Shown: piece by piece, positions 6,148 through 13,056 of the stretch
Position numbering within the stretch: the stretch's first letter is position 1
How the letters are laid out: each line of letters opens with the position of its first letter
Assembly (NCBI RefSeq): GCF_900544955.1
Contig: NZ_UQXD01000052.1
Location: 1-15,257, forward strand
Origin: an uncultured Oscillibacter sp.
GTDB taxonomy: Bacteria; Bacillota; Clostridia; Oscillospirales; Oscillospiraceae
DNA: 15,257 nucleotides
Reading direction: 5' to 3'
Notes under the pieces: model-generated
Databases searched by the model: none
What the model saw: the letters and a program-made list of their open reading frames with translations, nothing else
Told to the model about the DNA's origin: nothing
Position numbers and translations under genes: made by a program

Positions 6148-7152
6148 TCAGCCGATGGCCTCGTAGCCCTCCGGCGGGGTGATGCCCAGGTCCGCGCAGA
6201 TGTCCGCGTTGTACTTCTTGACGAAGTTGGGGGCGTACTCGATGGGCATGTCGGCCACGTCCGCCTCGCCGGTGAGGATCTTGGCGGCCATCTCGCCGGT
6301 GGCCATGCCCAGATCGTAGTAGCTGATGGACAGGGTGGCCACGCCGCAGCCCTTGGCAATGCCCTCCTCGCCGCAGAACACGGGGATGCCGGCGGGACGG
6401 CAGATGTTGTCCACCACGCCGGTGTTGGAGGCGGCGGTGTTGTCGGTGGGGATATAGAGGATCTCGTTGTTGCTGACGGCGGTCTGGGTCACGGAGGCGA
6501 TGTCGTTGGAGTCAGAGAAGGGATACTGGGTGCAGGTGTAGCCCAGGGCCTCCAGCTCCGCCTGCACGGTGTCCACCTGATACTGGCTGTTGGCCTCGGC
6601 GGAGCAGTACAGCAGGCCCACGGTCTTGGCGTCGGGGAACCACTCCTTAATCATGGCGGCCTGCTGGTCCAGGGGGGCCAGGTCGGAGGTGCCGGAGACG
6701 TTGGTGCCCACGGTGCCGGTGAAGTCCTTGATGCCCAGGGCCACGCCGTACTCCGTGACGGAGGTGCCCAGGATGGGGATGTCGGCGGTGGCGGCCACGG
6801 CGGCCTGGAGGGCGGCGGTGGCGTTGGACATAATCAGGTCCACGCCGGAGGAGACGAAGCCGTTGGCGATGGTGGCGCAGGTGGCGGGATCGCCGGCGGC
6901 GTTCTGCAAGTCAAAGGTCACGGCGTCGCCCAGCTTGGCCTTCAGGGCGTCCTGGAAGCCCTGGGTGGCGGCGTCCAGCGCGTCGTGGGTGACCAGCTGG
7001 CAGATGCCAACGGTGTAGGTCTTGGCGGGGGAACCGGCGCCGTCGCCGGGATCCGTGGGGGCGTCGGCGGGGGTCTCCGTCTTGGCGCCGCAGGCGGCCA
7101 GGCTCAGGGCCATGGTGGCCGCCAGAAGGGATGCAAGCAGCTTCTTTTTCAT
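6148..7152 (-). CDS. ABC transporter substrate-binding lipoprotein (PF04392 / TrpX-like)
   Basis: The 334-aa precursor begins at the ATG at 7152, with AAGGAG 9 bases upstream; an earlier in-frame ATG would put 22 charged residues before the signal. The signal peptide is MKKKLLASLLAATMALSLAAC with the lipobox LAAC, and C21 would be lipidated. A Pro/Asp/Gly-rich linker (about 24-45) precedes the PF04392-type body: YTVGICQLVTHDALDAATQG, VDLIMSNATAALQA, IPILGTSV, GLLYCSAEANS, and IPVFCGEEG.AKGCGVATLSI. This family feeds BPD_transp_2 permeases, and some members are linked to tryptophan or tyrosine by T-box control. No T-box is present here. It is the first gene of the importer operon. Confidence 0.94.
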   Translation of the reverse strand: MKKKLLASLLAATMALSLAACGAKTETPADAPTDPGDGAGSPAKTYTVGICQLVTHDALDAATQGFQDALKAKLGDAVTFDLQNAAGDPATCATIANGFVSSGVDLIMSNATAALQAAVAATADIPILGTSVTEYGVALGIKDFTGTVGTNVSGTSDLAPLDQQAAMIKEWFPDAKTVGLLYCSAEANSQYQVDTVQAELEALGYTCTQYPFSDSNDIASVTQTAVSNNEILYIPTDNTAASNTGVVDNICRPAGIPVFCGEEGIAKGCGVATLSISYYDLGMATGEMAAKILTGEADVADMPIEYAPNFVKKYNADICADLGITPPEGYEAIG

Positions 7153-7298
7153 CTTCACGATCTCCTTATGCTTCATTTTGCGGGAACTGCCGTCCAAACC
7201 GGGGCGGCGCCTCTTCATCTCCCCAACGGCCCGCGGCGCGGGCCGCTGCGTGGGAACGGCGGCAAACGGGCCGCCGTCCGCCGGAGGAATGTTTCTGC
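7153..7298 (-). other. Structured 5' leader of the ABC importer operon
   Basis: The transcript from the promoter at 7305-7333 has a leader of about 146 nt. It contains two strong hairpins, 7256-7277 (8 bp, six-base loop) and 7227-7245 (7 bp, five-base loop). Neither is followed by a T-run, and the T-box motif (TGGNACCGCG) is not present. If there is control here, it is not by standard T-box attenuation. No small ORF with a good ribosome site was seen. Confidence 0.5.
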
Positions 7299-7304
7299 TT
7301 TTTC

Positions 7305-7333
7305 ACCATACAGCTTTAAAGGAATAAAGTCAA
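7305..7333 (-). promoter_or_regulatory. Promoter of the ABC importer operon
   Basis: On the minus strand a -35 TTGACT (7333-7328), a 17-base spacer and a -10 TATGGT (7310-7305) precede the leader. The A/T-rich flank stands out from the GC-rich surroundings. Confidence 0.7.
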
Positions 7334-7414
7334 TGGTTATTTTTCACAAAAACAGCTCCGCAGGCGGGGCGGAGTCTACAAAGCCCCGGAAGCGGCGGCT
7401 GCGGAAAGAGGGCG

Positions 7415-7443
7415 TTGACAAGGCGGTGCGGCGGTGCTATATT
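7415..7443 (+). promoter_or_regulatory. pyrG: Promoter of pyrG
   Basis: A consensus -35 TTGACA (7415-7420), a 17-base spacer and a -10 TATATT (7438-7443) predict a start near 7450, giving a leader of about 230 nt before the pyrG ATG. It is divergent from the importer promoter, about 80 bases apart. Confidence 0.85.
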
Positions 7444-7519
7444 GGGAACGTATTTTTGGAAGCGCTTTGGCGGCGGTTGGCGGCGGGGTGCCGCACCAGC
7501 GACAATCGAACAGACCGGC

Positions 7520-7600
7520 GACACCGCGGATCGCAGCTGAACGTCCCGAAAGCGTGGGGACTTTTGGCCGCAAAATGGTCCGGCGGTGTCCTTTTTATTT
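7520..7600 (+). terminator. pyrG: Terminator-like structure inside the pyrG leader
   Basis: GACACCGC (7520-7527) pairs perfectly with GCGGTGTC (7583-7590). The stem continues through GGATC (7528-7532) with GGTCC (7577-7581), leaving one bulged G at 7582. A CTTTTTATTTT tract follows (7591-7601). A smaller stem, GTCCC/GGGAC (7543-7547 with 7557-7561), lies inside the loop. It sits about 70 nt after the predicted start and 80 nt before the ATG, so most transcripts could stop here unless the structure is prevented. Confidence 0.65.
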
Positions 7601-7682
7601 TGCAAAATCCGCCAGTTTGTCCCCGCCATGCGTACAAATCCGATTTCCCGTCCAAACTGCTGATAAAGGTAAGGTGAGAAGC

Positions 7683-9290
7683 ATGTCAACCAAATTTGTA
7701 TTTGTGACCGGCGGCGTGGTGTCCGGCCTGGGGAAGGGCATCTGCGCGGCGTCTTTGGGGCGGCTGCTGAAGCAGCGGGGCGTCCGGGTGCGAAACCAGA
7801 AGTTCGACCCCTATATCAACGTGGACCCCGGCACCATGAGCCCCTACCAGCACGGGGAGGTCTTCGTCACCGACGACGGCGCCGAGACGGACCTGGACCT
7901 GGGTCACTACGAGCGGTTTGTGGACGAGGACCTCAGCGGCAACAGCTCCATCTCCTCCGGGAAGATCTACTGGTCCGTGCTGAACCGGGAGCGCCGGGGG
8001 GACTATCTGGGGGCCACCGTCCAGATCATCCCCCACATCACCGATGAGATCAAGGACCGGATCTACGCCATGGCGGGGGAGGACGTGGATGTGGTCATCA
8101 CGGAGATCGGCGGCACCGTGGGCGACATCGAGTCCCAGCCCTTTCTGGAGGCCATCCGCCAGGTGGGGGCGGAGCGGCCCCGGGGCGACGTGGTGTTCCT
8201 CCATGTGCCCCTGGTGGTCCAGATCCCCGGCTCCGGGGAGCTGAAGAGCAAGCCCACCCAGCACTCCGTGAAGGAGCTGCTCTCCCTGGGTATCCAGCCG
8301 GACGTGCTGGTGTGCCGCTGCGACGCCCCCATCACCGACGAGGTCCGCCGGAAGATCGCCCTGTTCTGCAACGTGGAGCCGGACTGCGTGATTCCAAACA
8401 CCACGGCGCAGACGCTGTACGAGGTCCCCCTGCTGATGGCGGCGGAGGGGCTGGACGAGGTGGTGTGCCGGAAGCTGGGTCTCATCACCCACCAGCCGGA
8501 CCTGCGGGAGTGGAGCGCCATGGTCCGGCGGGAGAAGAGCGCCCGGCGGCGGGTGTGCATCGCCCTGGTGGGCAAGTACACCCAGCTCCACGACGCCTAT
8601 CTCTCCGTGGTGGAGGCGCTGCACCACGCCGGCACTGCCAACGGCGCGGTGGTGGACATCCGGTGGGTGGACTCCGAGAATCTGACGGCGGAGAGCGCCG
8701 CGGAGGTGCTGGGTGGCTGTGCCGGCGTCCTGGTGCCCGGCGGCTTCGGCGGCCGGGGCATCGAGGGGATGCTCTGCGCCGTCCGCTACGCGAGGGAAAA
8801 CCGCGTGCCCTACTTCGGCATCTGCCTGGGGATGCAGATGGCGGTGATCGAGTTTGCCCGGAACGTCCTGGGCCACGGCGACGCCAACTCCTCCGAATTC
8901 TCCGAGACCACGCTCCACCCGGTCATCGACCTGATGCCGGACCAGGTGGACGTGACGGACAAGGGCGGCACCATGCGCCTGGGCCGGTATCCCTGCGTGC
9001 TGGCGGAGGGCACCCGCAGCCACGCGCTGTACGGCGCGGCGGAGATTTCCGAGCGCCACCGCCACCGCTATGAGTTCAGCAACGCCTTCCGGGCGGAGAT
9101 GGAGGACGGGGGCCTGGTGCTGGCGGGGCTGTCCCCCGACGGCCGCCTGGTGGAGATCGTGGAGCTGCCGGACCACCCCTGGTTCGTGGGCGCCCAGTTC
9201 CACCCGGAGTTCAAGAGCCGCCCCGACCGGCCCCACCCGCTGTTCTACGGATTTGTGCGGGCCGCCCTGGAGAAGCAGGCGGAGGGATGA
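7683..9290 (+). CDS. pyrG: CTP synthase
   Basis: The 535-aa protein makes CTP from UTP with ATP and glutamine, the last step of pyrimidine nucleotide synthesis. The N-terminal synthetase domain (about 1-270) shows the P-loop region TGGVVSGLGKG, then FDPYINVDPGTMSPYQHGEV, DDGAETDLDLGHYERF and ITEIGGTVGDIES. The class I glutamine amidotransferase domain (about 290-530) has PGGFGGRGIEG, nucleophile C381 in GICLGMQ, and H507/E509 in QFHPEFKSRP. Length matches the family (about 530-550). The start at 7683 gives MSTKFVFVTGG, the standard N-terminus, behind GGTGAGAAGC; upstream codons in frame are leader sequence. Expression probably passes the leader terminator. No terminator follows, so the peptidase gene may be cotranscribed. 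Confidence 0.98.
   Translation: MSTKFVFVTGGVVSGLGKGICAASLGRLLKQRGVRVRNQKFDPYINVDPGTMSPYQHGEVFVTDDGAETDLDLGHYERFVDEDLSGNSSISSGKIYWSVLNRERRGDYLGATVQIIPHITDEIKDRIYAMAGEDVDVVITEIGGTVGDIESQPFLEAIRQVGAERPRGDVVFLHVPLVVQIPGSGELKSKPTQHSVKELLSLGIQPDVLVCRCDAPITDEVRRKIALFCNVEPDCVIPNTTAQTLYEVPLLMAAEGLDEVVCRKLGLITHQPDLREWSAMVRREKSARRRVCIALVGKYTQLHDAYLSVVEALHHAGTANGAVVDIRWVDSENLTAESAAEVLGGCAGVLVPGGFGGRGIEGMLCAVRYARENRVPYFGICLGMQMAVIEFARNVLGHGDANSSEFSETTLHPVIDLMPDQVDVTDKGGTMRLGRYPCVLAEGTRSHALYGAAEISERHRHRYEFSNAFRAEMEDGGLVLAGLSPDGRLVEIVELPDHPWFVGAQFHPEFKSRPDRPHPLFYGFVRAALEKQAEG
9222..9290 (+). repeat. Source copy of a tandem duplication (last 23 codons of pyrG, including stop)
   Basis: This stretch is repeated 110 bases downstream at 9332-9400. 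It encodes PDRPHPLFYGFVRAALEKQ and the last three residues plus stop of CTP synthase. Confidence 0.85.
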
Positions 9291-9299
9291 GGCCCGGCG

Positions 9300-9320
9300 G
9301 CGGGGGCTCCCGGCCCCCGC
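9300..9320 (+). other. GC-rich hairpin after pyrG
   Basis: A perfect 8-bp stem, GCGGGGGC/GCCCCCGC (9300-9307 with 9313-9320), has a five-base loop 9 bases after the pyrG stop. It lacks a T-tract. It may protect the mRNA 3' region, but it is not a convincing intrinsic terminator. Confidence 0.5.
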
Positions 9321-9331
9321 GGGGCGACCGT

Positions 9332-9400
9332 CCCAACCGGCCCAACCCGCTGTCCTGCGGGTTTGTGCGGGCCACTTTGAAGAGGCAGACGGAAAAATAA
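9332..9400 (+). pseudogene. Decayed duplicate of the pyrG 3' end
   Basis: The stretch aligns without gaps to 9222-9290 with 54 of 69 bases identical and the reading frame and stop position kept: PNRPNPLSCGFVRATLKRQTEK then TAA, against PDRPHPLFYGFVRAALEKQAEG then TGA. Fourteen of the fifteen differences are transitions, and most run from G/C in pyrG to A/T in the copy. It has no start codon or ribosome site of its own and is cut off from any catalytic part, so it is a relic of a tandem duplication and not a gene. Confidence 0.8.
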
Positions 9401-9479
9401 GGCGGCCCGGCGAAGCCGCCCGCCGCAGAATCGTTTGGAAAGGGCCGCCCGGCGGCCTGCGGGGAGAAAGGATGCGAGT

Positions 9480-10553
9480 ATGAATCATTTTGAGGCCATT
9501 GCCGCCCGGCTGGAGAGCCGGGACCTGGACGCCATGCTGCTCACCGGGGAGGCGAATCGGTTTTACGCCTCCGGCTTTCACTCCTCCGGCACCGACGGCG
9601 CGGCCCTGGTGACCCGGAAGGGCGCCTACTATTTCACCGACGCCCGCTACACGGAGGCCGCCGGGCGGTGCGTCCAGGGGGCGGAGCTGCGGGAGGTGGG
9701 CCACGGAAAGGGCTACGCCGCCCTGGTGGAGGAGGTGGCGGCGGAGCAGGGACTCCGGCGCGTGGGGTTTGAGGACGCCTACATGACCGTCCAGGACTAC
9801 GAGCGCTACCGCAAGGCGTTGTCCTGCGAGCTGGTGCCCGCCACGGAGCTGCTGTGGCAGCTGCGGACGGTGAAGGACGGGGCGGAGCTGGAGACCATGG
9901 TGGCCGCCCAGCGGATTGCGGAGCGGGCGCTGGCGGAGATTCTGGAGGAAATCCGCCCCGGCGTCACGGAGAAGGAGATCGCCGCCCGGCTCCAGTATCT
10001 GATGCTGCACCACGGCGCGGAGGACATGTCCTTCGACCCCATCGTGGTCTCCGGCCCCAACGGAAGCCTGCCCCACGGCGTCCCCTCGGAGCGGGAAATC
10101 CGCCAGGGGGAGTTCGTCACCATGGACTTCGGCTGCGTCTATCACGGGTACTGCTCCGACATGACCCGTACCGTGGCGGTGGGCTATGCCACGGCGGAGA
10201 TGCGCCGGGTGTACGACACAGTGCTCTCCGCCCAACTGGCGGGGATTGCCGCCGCCCGGGCCGGGGCTTCCGGCAAGGCGGTGGACGGCGCCGCCCGGGC
10301 CGTCATCGACGCCGCCGGATACGGGGCGTTTTTCGGCCACAGCTTCGGCCACGGCGTGGGGGTGGAGATTCACGAGGCCCCCAACGCCTCCCCCATGAAC
10401 GAGACGCCCCTGCCCGCCGGGGCCGTGATCTCCGCAGAGCCGGGCATCTATCTGCCGGGGAAGCTGGGGGTCCGCATCGAGGATGTGCTTTTGCTGACGG
10501 AGGAGGGCTGCCGGAATCTGACGGAGGCCCCCAAGGCGCTTTTGATCCTGTAA
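9480..10553 (+). CDS. M24 family metallopeptidase (Xaa-Pro aminopeptidase/dipeptidase type)
   Basis: The 357-aa protein has a creatinase-like N-terminal domain (about 4-125, with YFTDARYTEAA) and a pita-bread M24 catalytic domain (about 130-350). All five metal ligands are present: D216 (TMDFGC), D227 (CSDMTRT), H291 (GHSFGHGVG), E320 (ISAEPGIY) and E334 (VRIEDVLL). The enzyme removes N-terminal residues before proline, or splits Xaa-Pro dipeptides, in the cytoplasm. The length fits the short Firmicute YqhT/PepQ-like group. ATG at 9480 follows AGAAAGGA with 7-base spacing. No promoter is visible in the GC-rich 190 bases upstream, so it may be read from pyrG. A terminator follows. Confidence 0.95.
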   Translation: MNHFEAIAARLESRDLDAMLLTGEANRFYASGFHSSGTDGAALVTRKGAYYFTDARYTEAAGRCVQGAELREVGHGKGYAALVEEVAAEQGLRRVGFEDAYMTVQDYERYRKALSCELVPATELLWQLRTVKDGAELETMVAAQRIAERALAEILEEIRPGVTEKEIAARLQYLMLHHGAEDMSFDPIVVSGPNGSLPHGVPSEREIRQGEFVTMDFGCVYHGYCSDMTRTVAVGYATAEMRRVYDTVLSAQLAGIAAARAGASGKAVDGAARAVIDAAGYGAFFGHSFGHGVGVEIHEAPNASPMNETPLPAGAVISAEPGIYLPGKLGVRIEDVLLLTEEGCRNLTEAPKALLIL

Positions 10554-10574
10554 AAAGAAAAATTTTCCTGGAAG

Positions 10575-10609
10575 GGGTGTGGAGGCAATCGTTTCCGCGC
10601 CCTTTTTTT
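10575..10609 (+). terminator. Intrinsic terminator after the M24 peptidase gene
   Basis: A 9-bp stem with two G.T pairs (10575-10583 with 10594-10602), a ten-base loop and seven T (10603-10609) ends the peptidase transcript 20 bases after its stop and just before the next promoter. Confidence 0.8.
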
Positions 10610-10622
10610 CAGGCGGGAGCCG

Positions 10623-10651
10623 TTGACAAAGCGGCGGCGGGGCAGCATAAT
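10623..10651 (+). promoter_or_regulatory. Promoter of the pyrophosphatase gene
   Basis: A consensus -35 TTGACA (10623-10628), 17 bases of spacer and a -10 CATAAT (10646-10651) predict a start near 10658 and a leader of about 30 nt. Confidence 0.8.
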
Positions 10652-10688
10652 CAGACTATCTAAAGATTCCAAAGGAGAAACGAGCAGA

Positions 10689-12302
10689 ATGGATACCGTC
10701 TATATCACCGGACACCGCAACCCTGACACAGACTCCATCGTATCCTCCATGGCCTACGCCGCCCTGAAAAACGCCATCGGCGGCCGGCAGTACAAGGCCG
10801 CCCGGCTGGGCCAGGTCAGCGACGAGACCCAGGCCGTGCTGGACCGCTTCGGGTTTGAGCCGCCCCGCCTCATCAGCGACGTGCGCACCCAGGTGAAGGA
10901 CCTGGACTACGACACGCCGCCCACCCTCTCTGCCACCGCCACCATCAGCCGGGGCTGGCAGGTGATGCAGGCGGACAAGATCTCCGCCATCCCCGTGGCC
11001 AATGAGGACGGCACGCTGTACGGTATGCTCTCCGCCGGGGACGTGGCCAACTACGACATGACCTCCGTCCGGGACCCCCAGGTGCAGAACATCCCTGTGT
11101 ACAACATGCTCTCCGTGCTGGAGGGGCAGATTCTCAACGAGGGCAGCGAGATGTGGGAGGAGGTCTCCGGCGCGGTGACCATCGCCCTCCCCGCGGGGCG
11201 GGAGAACCTGCTCTTCTCCGACCGGGACACCATCGTGGTCTGCGGCGACCAGCCGGACATGATCCGCCGGGCGCTGGAGCTGCAGGTGAACTGCGTGCTG
11301 GTGTGCCAGGCGGAGGTGAGCCAGGACCTGATCGAAGGCGCCGGCAAGACCTGCGTCATCGCCACGCCCTACGACCCCTACCGGGCGGTGCGGCTCATCC
11401 ACCACGCCCAGCCCATCAGCAGCATCTGCAAGGCCCGGGACATGGTCTGCTTCCACCTGGACGACTATATCGACGACGTGCAGAACACCGTTTTGGAGAG
11501 CCGCTTCCGCTCCTATCCCATTCTGGATGAAAACGAGCGGGTGGTGGGCACGCTGTCCCGATTCCACCTGCTGCGCCCCCGGCGCAAGCGGGTGATCCTC
11601 ATGGACCACAACGAGCGGGCCCAGTCCGTGAACGGGCTGGAGCAGGCGGAGATTCTGGAGATTGTGGACCACCACCGCCTGGCGGACATCGAGACCAAGA
11701 ACCCCATCTACGTGCGCAACGAGCCCGTGGGCAGCACCACCACCATCGTGGGGGGCATGTACCAGGAGAAGGGGCTGATGCCCACCGCCAAAATGGCGGG
11801 CATCATGGCCTCCGCCATCGTGTCCGACACGGTGATGTTCAAGTCCCCCACCTGCACCCAGCGGGACATCGACATGGCCAACCGGATGGCCCGCATCGCC
11901 AACGTCTCTCTGGAGGACCTGGGCAGGGCCATCTTCTCCGCCACCAGCGGGGAGGACAAGACGGTGGAGGCCATGCTCCGCACGGATTACAAGGAGTTCC
12001 ACATTGCCGGCCACGATCTGGCGGTGAGCCAGATCACCTGCATGGACTCCGAGCGGCTGCTGGGCCGGAAGGAGGAGTTCCTGGAGCGGATGCGCGCCAT
12101 CCGCAAGGAGCGGCACTTCAACACCGTGGTGCTGATGATCACCGACGTGCTGCTGGAGGGCACCCAGCTGCTGTTCGTGGGGGACGAGGAGACCATCCGC
12201 CAGGCCTTCAACATCAAGACCGCGGAGAACTGCGCCTTCCTGCCCAAGATCATGTCCCGGAAGAAGCAGGTCATCCCCATGCTCTCCGCCCTGTGGGGCT
12301 GA
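10689..12302 (+). CDS. ppaC: Family II manganese-dependent inorganic pyrophosphatase with CBS-DRTGG-CBS insert
   Basis: The 537-aa enzyme hydrolyses pyrophosphate to phosphate, pulling biosynthetic reactions forward. The DHH domain opens with GHRNPDTDSI (H9, D13, D15 as metal ligands) and has the DHH motif at D327-H329 in IVDHHRLADI. A DHHA2 domain follows (about 410-535), with ERHFNTVVLMITDVLLEGT and a late SRKKQVIP substrate-binding stretch. Between the two halves of the DHH domain lie a CBS motif (about 75-125), a DRTGG domain (about 170-240) and a second CBS motif (about 243-300). In characterised relatives this insert binds AMP, ADP or diadenosine polyphosphates and controls activity. 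ATG at 10689 follows AAAGGAG; codons upstream overlap the promoter. Canonical family II enzymes are about 310 aa, so the extra length is the insert. Confidence 0.96.
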   Translation: MDTVYITGHRNPDTDSIVSSMAYAALKNAIGGRQYKAARLGQVSDETQAVLDRFGFEPPRLISDVRTQVKDLDYDTPPTLSATATISRGWQVMQADKISAIPVANEDGTLYGMLSAGDVANYDMTSVRDPQVQNIPVYNMLSVLEGQILNEGSEMWEEVSGAVTIALPAGRENLLFSDRDTIVVCGDQPDMIRRALELQVNCVLVCQAEVSQDLIEGAGKTCVIATPYDPYRAVRLIHHAQPISSICKARDMVCFHLDDYIDDVQNTVLESRFRSYPILDENERVVGTLSRFHLLRPRRKRVILMDHNERAQSVNGLEQAEILEIVDHHRLADIETKNPIYVRNEPVGSTTTIVGGMYQEKGLMPTAKMAGIMASAIVSDTVMFKSPTCTQRDIDMANRMARIANVSLEDLGRAIFSATSGEDKTVEAMLRTDYKEFHIAGHDLAVSQITCMDSERLLGRKEEFLERMRAIRKERHFNTVVLMITDVLLEGTQLLFVGDEETIRQAFNIKTAENCAFLPKIMSRKKQVIPMLSALWG

Positions 12303-12320
12303 GCGGCGCAAACCGACAAC

Positions 12321-12356
12321 ACACAAGCCGGGACCGATATCGGTCCCGGCTTGTGT
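12321..12356. terminator. 36-nt perfect palindrome between convergent units (bidirectional terminator candidate)
   Basis: The two 18-base halves (12321-12338 and 12339-12356) are exact inverted copies and can form a stem of about 16 bp with a four-base loop. It lies between the pyrophosphatase stop and the convergent GntR/ABC operon. Neither side has a real T-tract (TTCGTTT on plus), so termination would be less efficient or factor-assisted. Confidence 0.6.
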
Positions 12357-12360
12357 TCGT

Positions 12361-12441
12361 TTACCGCAGCAGCGCCTGGCCCAGCAGCTCCAGCAGCGCC
12401 GCCAGGTCCTCGGCCGACAGGTCCGGCCCCTTCTCCGCCAT
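12361..12441 (-). CDS. Possible 26-residue microprotein at the end of the GntR/ABC operon
   Basis: An ATG at 12441 lies 3 bases after the permease stop and is followed by 25 codons and TAA at 12361-12363. The product starts MAEKGPDLSAEDLAALL and ends ELLGQALLR: an acidic N-cap then a Leu/Ala-rich amphipathic helix. The short gap to the permease stop allows translational reinitiation; the Shine-Dalgarno site (AAAGACCGG) is weak. The frame could be chance in GC-rich DNA, although it uses the space up to the operon's terminator neatly. No family is recognised. Confidence 0.4.
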   Translation of the reverse strand: MAEKGPDLSAEDLAALLELLGQALLR

Positions 12442-12444
12442 GGC

Positions 12445-13056
12445 TCACCGGTCTTTCCGCTGATACAGCCGGAGGGACAGGGGGACGGAGATCAGCGTGA
12501 GCACCGCTGCCGCCAGGGGCAGCGCGGTCATCAGCGGCCCGCCGAAGGAAAAGCCCGGTGTCTTGGCCATGGAGGACGCCACGCTGGACAGGGCGCCGGC
12601 GGCGCCGCAGACCAGGAAGATGATGACGAACATGGCCATCCGCCCCCGCTCCACGCCAAAGCGGAACATCAGCGGCAGCGTCACCGCCAGGACGGCCGCG
12701 GCGCCCCACACCGCCAAAAGCAGCATGGCGGGGGAGAAGAAGTAGTCCGTCAGCACCAGGGACAGTCCCCACTGAATCATAACGGACAGCAGCGCCGCCG
12801 CCGCAATGCACAGCCAGCCAAGCAGGTACTTGCTCAGTACGATGTCCCGGCCGGAGTAGGGCAGCATGGCCGCCAGCTGATCCCAGTGGCTCCGCTCGTC
12901 GTAGGCCATGGCGGTGTAGGGCAGCATGGCGGCGTAGACGACGGCGAAGACGTTGTTGAAACTGCTGGGGATGGCGGAGAGAATCAGGACGATGAGCAGA
13001 AAAATCCGCATCTGCTTCCACAGCACGTAGACGTCCTTCAAAACCAGGGCTTTCAT
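12445..13056 (-). CDS. ABC-2 type transporter permease
   Basis: The 203-aa protein has about six hydrophobic segments in three pairs (FLLIVLILSAIPSSF; WLCIAAAALLSVMI; MLLLAVWGAAAVLAVTLPL; FVIIFLVCGAAGAL; LPLAAAVLTLISVPLSL) and short basic ends. It matches the ABC2_membrane_5 type, which works as an exporter or in cell-envelope stress response with a GntR-linked ATPase. The start ATG at 13056 overlaps the TGA of the ATPase in an ATGA arrangement, so translation is coupled. A longer frame upstream merely shadows the ATPase gene. The transported substrate is not known. Confidence 0.9.
   Translation of the reverse strand: MKALVLKDVYVLWKQMRIFLLIVLILSAIPSSFNNVFAVVYAAMLPYTAMAYDERSHWDQLAAMLPYSGRDIVLSKYLLGWLCIAAAALLSVMIQWGLSLVLTDYFFSPAMLLLAVWGAAAVLAVTLPLMFRFGVERGRMAMFVIIFLVCGAAGALSSVASSMAKTPGFSFGGPLMTALPLAAAVLTLISVPLSLRLYQRKDR

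Noticed and set aside
7153..7218. Earlier ATG for the substrate-binding lipoprotein
   Set aside because: It would add 22 charged residues before a perfect lipoprotein signal peptide. AAGGAG is placed correctly for the ATG at 7152.
7438..7455. Bacillus-type reiterative-transcription start for pyrG
   Set aside because: The GGG at 7444-7446 is only 1-3 bases after the -10 box and is followed by A, not C; the likely start near 7450 has no GGGC.
7516..7565. T-box-like ACACCGCGG followed by GTCCC...GGGAC in the pyrG leader
   Set aside because: The essential TGGN of the T-box that pairs with the tRNA end is missing (CGAC instead). Only about 70 nt precede it, too short for a specifier stem, and pyrG is not a T-box target.
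4483..7677. Very long open plus-strand frame antisense to the ABC importer and its leader
   Set aside because: It mirrors well-matched importer genes. Its protein is low-complexity Gly/His/Gln/Val-rich with no motifs, a usual by-product of GC-rich codon use on the other strand.
9401..9479. Promoter for the M24 peptidase
   Set aside because: The stretch is GC-rich with hairpins, and I could not match a -35/-10 pair. Transcription from pyrG is simpler.
7686..10373. Long open minus-strand frame opposite pyrG and the M24 peptidase
   Set aside because: Both plus-strand genes carry full catalytic motifs. The antisense product is His/Pro/Gly-rich and featureless, and it crosses two separate genes.
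10656..12326. Long open minus-strand frame opposite the pyrophosphatase gene
   Set aside because: Same GC-rich shadow effect. The plus strand encodes a complete family II pyrophosphatase with promoter and ribosome site.
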